Part shown: one piece after another, positions 5,428-10,985 of the stretch | Layout: each line of letters starts with the position of its first letter | How positions within the stretch are numbered: position 1 is the stretch's first letter | NCBI GenBank assembly: GCA_002409785.1 | Contig: DHOX01000052.1 | Span: 2,031 to 13,015 of the forward strand | Length of the DNA: 10,985 bases | From: Prevotella sp. UBA5379 | GTDB taxonomy: Bacteria; Bacteroidota; Bacteroidia; Bacteroidales; Bacteroidaceae | Direction of reading: 5' to 3' | The notes under the pieces: model-generated | The model's database searches: none | Seen by the model: the letters and a program-made list of their open reading frames with translations, nothing else | What the model was told of the DNA's origin: nothing | Position numbers and translations under genes: made by a program

Positions 5428-7929
5428 ATGAGAACGTTATATCAACTTTTTTCTATCTTTTTGTTATTGTCGTGGTGGTATGTTCCGGACAGTGACGCGG
5501 CGGAACAGTTCGTGGATTTTTCAAGTGGAGATTTTCTGCTGAACCGTTCGGAGAATATGGAAATCTATGTTGACAAAAATGATCAAAAAGGAGTGAACCA
5601 TGCTGCTGAGGATCTCTGTGAGGATATTTGTAAGGTGTGTGGAAGCAAGGTGACCGTATCTGAGAATCAGAGGGCTGGAATTCTTGTAGGAACATTCGGC
5701 CATTCCAGAGAAGTTGACCGGCTGTTAGGCAGAAAGGCTCTGGAGTTGAAAGGGAAGAGAGAGAAATATATCATCTGGACAGTAGGTAGCCGGCTGATCA
5801 TTGCGGGCAGTGACCGTCGAGGAACCATCTACGGTATTTATGAACTCTCACGACAGGTCGGTGTCTCGCCATGGTATTACTGGGCTGACGTGCCGGTGGA
5901 GCATCATGACCATATTTATATCAGGCATGGAACCTATACTGATGGGGAGCCTGCTGTACGTTACCGGGGCATCTTTCTCAATGATGAGGCTCCTTGCCTT
6001 ACCTCTTGGGTCGCCCATACGTTTCATACTCGGTATGGAGGGCATCAGTTTTATGAAAAGGTCTTTGACCTGATCCTCCGCCTGAAAGGAAACTTTCTCT
6101 GGCCGGCAATGTGGAATTATGCTTTTTATGCTGATGACCCGGAAAACAGCCGACTTGCTGATGAAATGGGCGTCATCATCGGAACTTCGCACCATGAGCC
6201 GATGGCTAGAAATCATGAAGAGTGGTCTCGGGCTCATGGCAGCTATGGCCCGTGGAATTACCGGACTAACCAGAAAAACCTGGACGAATTTTTCTGTAAG
6301 GGCATAGAACGGATAAAGGGTACGGAGGATGTCGTGACGATAGGTATGCGTGGCGATGGGGATAAGGCAATGAGTCCTCGTACAGACACGCAACTGTTAA
6401 CAAAGATCATAACGGATCAGCGGAAAATCATTGCCAGCGTTACGGGTAAGCCGCCCCGTAAGATTCCTCAGGTCTGGACTTTATATAAAGAGGTGCAGGA
6501 CTATTATGATAAAGGGATGCGCGTACCGGATGACGTAACGATCCTGCTGAGTGATGATAACTGGGGAGAGGTAAGGCGTGTACCTAATAGCAAGGAGCGG
6601 AAACGCTCCGGAGGATGGGGACTTTACTATCATGTGGACTATGTCGGAGCTCCTAGAAATAGCAAATGGCTCAATGTGACACCTATACAGAATATGTGGG
6701 AGCAACTTAAGTTGGCCTACGATTATGGTGTTGACCGTATGTGGGTTCTTAATGTCGGTGATCTGAAACCGATGGAATTCCCAATAGACTTCTTTATGCA
6801 TCTGGCCTGGAATCCCCGGAAATATACAGCCTCGGATCTGATGTCATTTACCCGGGAATTCTGCGCACAGCAGTTTGGAGAAGATCAGGCTGATGAAGCT
6901 GCAAGGATATTGAACCTTCAGGGTAAATATTCGGGCAGAAGCACTGTGGAGATGCTGGACAGGAATACCTATAATCTGAAATCAGGGGAATGGGAGAGCG
7001 TAGCCAATCAGTATATGCGGCTGGAGACGGAAGCTTTGAGGCAGTTTATTTCTTTGAAACCAGAATACAAGGATGCTTATCGGGAACTTGTCCTTTTCCC
7101 TGTGCAGGCGGTATGCAACATTTATCAGATGTATGATGCTCAGGCCATGAACCATTATTTATATTCCATTGGTGATCCTTCATGCAATCGATGGGCCCGG
7201 AAGACGAAGGAGGCTTTTCAGCGTGACAGTCTGCTCTGCCGGCAGTACAATAAGAAGATTGCAGGGGGTAAATGGGATGGAATGATGATTCAGAAGCATA
7301 TCGGATATACTGGCTGGAATGATGATTTCCCTCATGAGGTGTTACCGAAGGTTTACTATATCAAGGATACGGATCCGGCAGATTTTATTTTTAAAGATAC
7401 TACTGGATATATTATCATGGAAGCTGAGCATGCACAGTATCGGAAAGATGCGTCAAAGGCTTGTTGGACTGTCATTCCTTATATGGGCCGGACGCTCAGC
7501 GGTATTTCCCTCCAGCCTTATACGGCAGCTACGGATAGTGCCTCCCTGACTTATGTGTTCTGCATGAACAGTAATGGGAAGGATTCGGCGGATGTTCATA
7601 TCATTACCAAGTGTACCCTTGATTTCCTTCATAAGGGAGGGTTGACTTTTACAGTGTCTCTTGACGGTGGAACACCGGTAACCGTGAATTTCAATAAGAA
7701 CCTTAATGAAGATCCGAAGAATATTTATACTTCTTATTATCCCACTGTGGCAAGAAGGGTCGTGGAAAGTATAATCAGAATGCCGGTACCGAAAACATCA
7801 GACGGTATACACATTCTGATCATCCATCCTTTGGATCCGGGTATCGTCTTTGAAAAACTGATAGTCAACTTGCATGGGTATCAGCCTCAATTTCTGTTTG
7901 GCAAAGAATCGCCTCGGATAAGAAAATAG
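5428..7929 (+). CDS. xynF: GH115 xylan alpha-1,2-(4-O-methyl)glucuronidase, secreted (XynF-like)
   Basis: The 833-residue protein is a full-length family GH115 enzyme, which removes glucuronic or 4-O-methylglucuronic acid from internal xylose units of long xylan. Residues 1-24 form a signal peptide (hydrophobic about 7-19, DSDA, no lipobox). An N-terminal alpha/beta domain (about 30-165) precedes the catalytic barrel, which starts near VRYRGIFLNDEAP (178-189). Conserved stretches are GNFLWPAMWNYAF (221-233), GTSHHEPM (252-259), TIGMRGDGD (304-312), LLSDDNWGEVR (373-383) and HVDYVGAPRN (402-411). Acidic candidates for catalysis include Asp186, Glu187, Asp310, Asp312 and Glu381; I cannot assign roles. 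A C-terminal beta domain typical of GH115 runs from about 670 (YIIMEAEHAQYRK) to the end. A GTG start at 5407 is possible by frame but overlaps the -7 box, so ATG 5428 is preferred. It is followed 36 bp later by xynR. Confidence 0.95.
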   Translation: MRTLYQLFSIFLLLSWWYVPDSDAAEQFVDFSSGDFLLNRSENMEIYVDKNDQKGVNHAAEDLCEDICKVCGSKVTVSENQRAGILVGTFGHSREVDRLLGRKALELKGKREKYIIWTVGSRLIIAGSDRRGTIYGIYELSRQVGVSPWYYWADVPVEHHDHIYIRHGTYTDGEPAVRYRGIFLNDEAPCLTSWVAHTFHTRYGGHQFYEKVFDLILRLKGNFLWPAMWNYAFYADDPENSRLADEMGVIIGTSHHEPMARNHEEWSRAHGSYGPWNYRTNQKNLDEFFCKGIERIKGTEDVVTIGMRGDGDKAMSPRTDTQLLTKIITDQRKIIASVTGKPPRKIPQVWTLYKEVQDYYDKGMRVPDDVTILLSDDNWGEVRRVPNSKERKRSGGWGLYYHVDYVGAPRNSKWLNVTPIQNMWEQLKLAYDYGVDRMWVLNVGDLKPMEFPIDFFMHLAWNPRKYTASDLMSFTREFCAQQFGEDQADEAARILNLQGKYSGRSTVEMLDRNTYNLKSGEWESVANQYMRLETEALRQFISLKPEYKDAYRELVLFPVQAVCNIYQMYDAQAMNHYLYSIGDPSCNRWARKTKEAFQRDSLLCRQYNKKIAGGKWDGMMIQKHIGYTGWNDDFPHEVLPKVYYIKDTDPADFIFKDTTGYIIMEAEHAQYRKDASKACWTVIPYMGRTLSGISLQPYTAATDSASLTYVFCMNSNGKDSADVHIITKCTLDFLHKGGLTFTVSLDGGTPVTVNFNKNLNEDPKNIYTSYYPTVARRVVESIIRMPVPKTSDGIHILIIHPLDPGIVFEKLIVNLHGYQPQFLFGKESPRIRK

Positions 7930-7942
7930 GTCTGGTAGACTT
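7928..7942 (+). terminator. Weak hairpin with T-rich tail between xynF and xynR (possible attenuator)
   Basis: GTCT (7930-7933) and AGAC (7937-7940) pair around a GGT loop, extended by one A-U and one G.U pair, and are followed by the T-rich TTTCTCTTTATT. It begins inside the xynF stop codon. The stem is short, so at most partial termination is expected, which could keep regulator levels below those of XynF. It may also be chance. Confidence 0.25.
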
Positions 7943-7965
7943 TCTCTTTATTAAACTTGTTAATC

Positions 7966-10900
7966 ATGTGTCCTGTCAAGAAAAACATAAAAAACAAATT
8001 GTTAATGGTTGTCTGTATGGCTTTGGTCCTTTTTGCAAAGGCTGACAGCGGACAATTATATACTTCTGACCAACTTTCGAGCAGTCTTATCAATTGTATG
8101 ATACAGGATCGGAAAGGATTTATATGGATTGGAACAGATTATGGGCTGAGCCGCTTTGACGGTTATAGGTTTGTTAATTATCTTCATAATGATAAGGATG
8201 CCACATCTGTTATGGATAACACGATCTCTACCTTTCTTGTTGATAAGAGTGGCAAGTTGTGGATAGGCAGTGCAAAAGGGCTGATGAGCTATGATTATAA
8301 TCATAATTATTTTCTGCGTTATCCCTTTCCTGACAGGCGGCATCCTCGGATATACTCTCTAATTGAAGATCATAAGGGGGATATTCTTATCGGAACGGCG
8401 GGCTTCGGACTTTATGCTGTTCCCAAAGATGGAAACAGGATCATAAATAAGATGGGAACAGCACGGAAAGATTCCGATATTTTCTTTACTCATATTTATG
8501 AGGATAACCGTGGAACACTATGGCAGGCCAGTCATCTGTCCACGATTAACAGATATATGAAAGATGGATGCTATCTGACGGCACAACATTTGAAATCTCT
8601 CTATGGGGCTCCAGTTGCCTTTTTCCAGTTTCATAAGGACCGGTTATTTATCGTTTGTATGTATGGCATAGAGATCTATGATTATGCAACAGGAAAACTC
8701 TGCGATGCGGGTTATGATTTTGGTCCTTATAAGGGTAATATTACTATTAATACTGCTACCTTTGACCACAGCGGTAATCTATATATCGGTACTTCTGAAT
8801 GTGGAGTACTAATGGCCCGGAAAGGGAGACATGCCTTCAAGCCGTTCTTTATTCCTAATAAAAAACGATTTGATTTATCAACTTCCTATGTAACGGATCT
8901 GATGGAGGATAAGGATCATAATATCTGGATAGGCTGTTATAAGAAGGGACTGTATCTGGTGAATAATGAGCAGACCTCCTTTCATAGTTGGAGCTTTTCC
9001 GACCAGAACTATTCCATCGGCAGCAGTGTCACTTCTCTGGCTGCTGGAGATCATGGCATGACCTGGTGTACAGTGCAAAACAGTGGTATTTATTGTTTTG
9101 ACAGGAAAGGAAAAATCATCAGTCATCCTGAATCACCGGCTGGAACGACCATCATTTACCGTGACCGGGAAGGAAGATTCTGGTTAGGAACGGGTAATGC
9201 TCTATACCGTTATAATCCGGCAATGGGGGCTTCTAAAAGGAAATTGACTTTTACCAGTGCGGGAATTTATTGTATAGCAGATGACGGAGACGGCCGACTT
9301 TATATTTCTGTCTATAGTAAAGGATTGTATATCTATGACAGTAATACTGGGAGCGTGAAAGTGTTGAATATGACCCAGCATCTTCCTCATGGACATTTAT
9401 GCAATGATTGGATCCGTACCATGATCTTTGATCATCGTGGATTATTGTGGATCGGAACTTCTAATGGGGTATGCTGTCTGAATCCGGATAGCTATCGGTT
9501 TGATCCTTTCGGCTGGTCAAAGATCTTGACAAATATACAGGCTGATTATCTCTGTGAAGATAAAAATGGGGATATTATTATTGGTACTGATGAGGGACTC
9601 TATCTCTATTCGGTGAGGAACCGGAAAGTGAGTTTGTTCCCACATTCGGAAGTTCTTCGTAACAAGCAAATTTGTGGTATCATAAGAGACCGTGAGAATG
9701 ATCTATGGATAAGTACCACAATGGGTATCTGGCAATATGTCAGAAAGAAAAACTGTTTTATCGGTCATGTCAATGGCAATGGACTGACTGCTCATGAATA
9801 TGTCCAGGGAGCCGTGCTTCATTGTGCAGATGATTTTTCTGGTTTCGGCATCGCTGATGGGATAACGACTTTTTATCCTGCTGATGTCAACAGGAACAGA
9901 ATGAAACTGGGGAAGGTGTATCTTACTGATTTTATCGTAGACGGCCAATCTCTGGATTGTCAGAAGGATAAGTTTAAAATACCTTATTCTCAGAATTCTT
10001 TTACATTGGAATTCTCCTTGCTGACTTATAAAAATATTGATGATATTAGTTACCAATATCGCATAAATGACGGAAAATGGCTGTCTACGCGGGAAGGTGT
10101 GAACGCTATACCTTTCAACCATCTGGAACCGGGGAAGTATGTTATTGAGGTAAGGGCCTTCAGTGACAGCCGATGTTTCTCGGCTCCTACAACGATGACC
10201 GTCATTATTGAGAATCCATGGTATAGTACTCCTCTGGCCTGGCTTGTCTATCTGGCAATTATCGGTGAACTGCTCTTCCTCTTGTTTCGTACTTATAAAA
10301 GAAAAGGAAAGGCTAAACTAGACGAACAGAAAATGCGCTTTCTTATAGATGCTACTCATGATATCCGTTCGCCGCTGACCCTTATCCTGGGACCGCTTAA
10401 AAAACTCGAGAAGCGGTTGACCGATAAGGAGGACCAGCATGATCTGAATATCATAGACCGTAATGCTCAACGCTTGCTCTTATTGGTTAACCAGATCCTG
10501 GATGAGCGGAAGATAGACAAGGAGCAGATGCATCTACAATGCCAGAAAACGGATATGGTGAATTTCGTGCAGAAAATCTGTTCTCTTTATCAGTATAATG
10601 CTAATGACAGGAAAATCAAGTTTCGTATGGTGAGTGAGCAATCTGATATTGAGGCTTGGATAGATCGAATCAACTTTGATAAAGTGGTATCTAACTTATT
10701 GTCGAATGCTTTTAAGTATACCTTTAATGGCGGGGAAATTGATGTCATCTTGAGTAAGGATGATAAGAATATGTACATGCGGGTAATGGATAATGGCCTG
10801 GGATTCAAAGAGAAAAAAACAGAAAAACTCTTTGAGCGGTTTTATGAGGGATCTAATGCGCGTAACTTGCATATAGCAGGGACAGGCATTGGACTGAATC

Positions 10901-10985
10901 TCTGCAGGGCTATTGTCAAAATGCACGGTGGCTCAATATCGGCGTATGATCGTACTGACGGGCAGCGTGGAGCTTGTCTTGATGT
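7966..10985 (+). CDS. xynR: Hybrid two-component system sensor/regulator (XynR-like), C-terminus beyond window
   Basis: The frame is open for 1006 codons from ATG 7966 to the window end. A signal peptide (1-26) leads into a periplasmic sensor of repeated propeller strands with WIGT-type motifs, for example Trp54, Trp99, Trp321, Trp495 and Trp581. A Y_Y_Y-type beta domain (about 675-735) and one membrane helix (about 757-774, after NPWYSTP) follow. The cytoplasmic histidine kinase has H-box DATHDIRSPLTLI with His798, N-box NLLSNAFKY (910-918), DNGLG (942-946), LFERFY (955-960) and GTGIGL (972-977). Family members continue with a receiver and an AraC-type DNA-binding domain; these would lie past 10985. 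The role is to sense a xylan oligosaccharide in the periplasm and activate the locus. It is probably cotranscribed with xynF (36-bp gap). A near-match TAAACTTG (7952-7959) is too close to the ATG to be a promoter. Confidence 0.95.
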   Translation, partial: MCPVKKNIKNKLLMVVCMALVLFAKADSGQLYTSDQLSSSLINCMIQDRKGFIWIGTDYGLSRFDGYRFVNYLHNDKDATSVMDNTISTFLVDKSGKLWIGSAKGLMSYDYNHNYFLRYPFPDRRHPRIYSLIEDHKGDILIGTAGFGLYAVPKDGNRIINKMGTARKDSDIFFTHIYEDNRGTLWQASHLSTINRYMKDGCYLTAQHLKSLYGAPVAFFQFHKDRLFIVCMYGIEIYDYATGKLCDAGYDFGPYKGNITINTATFDHSGNLYIGTSECGVLMARKGRHAFKPFFIPNKKRFDLSTSYVTDLMEDKDHNIWIGCYKKGLYLVNNEQTSFHSWSFSDQNYSIGSSVTSLAAGDHGMTWCTVQNSGIYCFDRKGKIISHPESPAGTTIIYRDREGRFWLGTGNALYRYNPAMGASKRKLTFTSAGIYCIADDGDGRLYISVYSKGLYIYDSNTGSVKVLNMTQHLPHGHLCNDWIRTMIFDHRGLLWIGTSNGVCCLNPDSYRFDPFGWSKILTNIQADYLCEDKNGDIIIGTDEGLYLYSVRNRKVSLFPHSEVLRNKQICGIIRDRENDLWISTTMGIWQYVRKKNCFIGHVNGNGLTAHEYVQGAVLHCADDFSGFGIADGITTFYPADVNRNRMKLGKVYLTDFIVDGQSLDCQKDKFKIPYSQNSFTLEFSLLTYKNIDDISYQYRINDGKWLSTREGVNAIPFNHLEPGKYVIEVRAFSDSRCFSAPTTMTVIIENPWYSTPLAWLVYLAIIGELLFLLFRTYKRKGKAKLDEQKMRFLIDATHDIRSPLTLILGPLKKLEKRLTDKEDQHDLNIIDRNAQRLLLLVNQILDERKIDKEQMHLQCQKTDMVNFVQKICSLYQYNANDRKIKFRMVSEQSDIEAWIDRINFDKVVSNLLSNAFKYTFNGGEIDVILSKDDKNMYMRVMDNGLGFKEKKTEKLFERFYEGSNARNLHIAGTGIGLNLCRAIVKMHGGSISAYDRTDGQRGACLD

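Noticed and set aside
7952..7959. TAAACTTG as a promoter -7 box for xynR
   Set aside because: It has one mismatch to TAnnTTTG and sits only 6 bp before the ATG, leaving no room for a leader.
7887..8343. Minus-strand open frames across the xynF-xynR junction (7887-8093 and 8056-8343)
   Set aside because: They overlap the real plus-strand coding sequences, lack recognisable motifs and have no promoter-like box.
1..10985. CRISPR arrays, tRNA or rRNA genes, insertion sequences, defence genes
   Set aside because: No spaced repeats, cloverleaf-like segments, transposase motifs or terminal repeats were seen; nearly all of the window is occupied by the seven genes.

Overview
The window looks like chromosomal DNA from a Bacteroidales bacterium, most likely Prevotella or a close relative. 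The evidence is a hybrid two-component regulator with an N-terminal propeller (a Bacteroidetes hallmark), promoter -7 boxes of the form TAnnTTTG, AT-rich translation starts without Shine-Dalgarno sequences, and a gene set that matches, from memory, the xynRABDEF xylanase cluster of Prevotella bryantii. The species cannot be named from the sequence alone.

Layout. Positions 1-191 (minus) hold the N-terminal part of a phosphoglycerate mutase (gpmA), a housekeeping gene that marks the edge of the xylan locus. Positions 192-414 are intergenic, with a candidate gpmA -7 box and an inverted repeat. A minus-strand gene run follows, in transcription order xynE (SGNH esterase, 4065-5264), xynD (GPH-type sugar:cation symporter, 2561-3985), xynA (GH10 endoxylanase, 1389-2537) and xynB (GH43 xylosidase, 415-1380). 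A 163-bp divergent control region (5265-5427) separates it from a plus-strand run of xynF (GH115 alpha-glucuronidase, 5428-7929) and xynR (hybrid two-component sensor/regulator, from 7966 and still open at the window end).

How it works together (inference from family knowledge). The secreted enzymes XynA, XynE and XynF cut the xylan backbone, probably remove ester groups and remove (methyl)glucuronic acid side chains. XynD imports short xylo-oligosaccharides with a cation, and XynB, which has no signal peptide, hydrolyses them in the cytoplasm. XynR probably senses a xylan fragment in the periplasm and activates the divergent promoters. No SusC/SusD pair is present here, so outer-membrane capture must be encoded elsewhere.

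The gene content belongs to a known type of locus; I do not see a new kind of system. The less explained parts are in the non-coding DNA: a perfect 14-bp palindrome overlapping the xynE -7 box, helically phased direct repeats between the divergent promoters, and small hairpins at two gene junctions. The promoter positions also argue for shorter N-termini of XynE and XynF than the longest open frames give.
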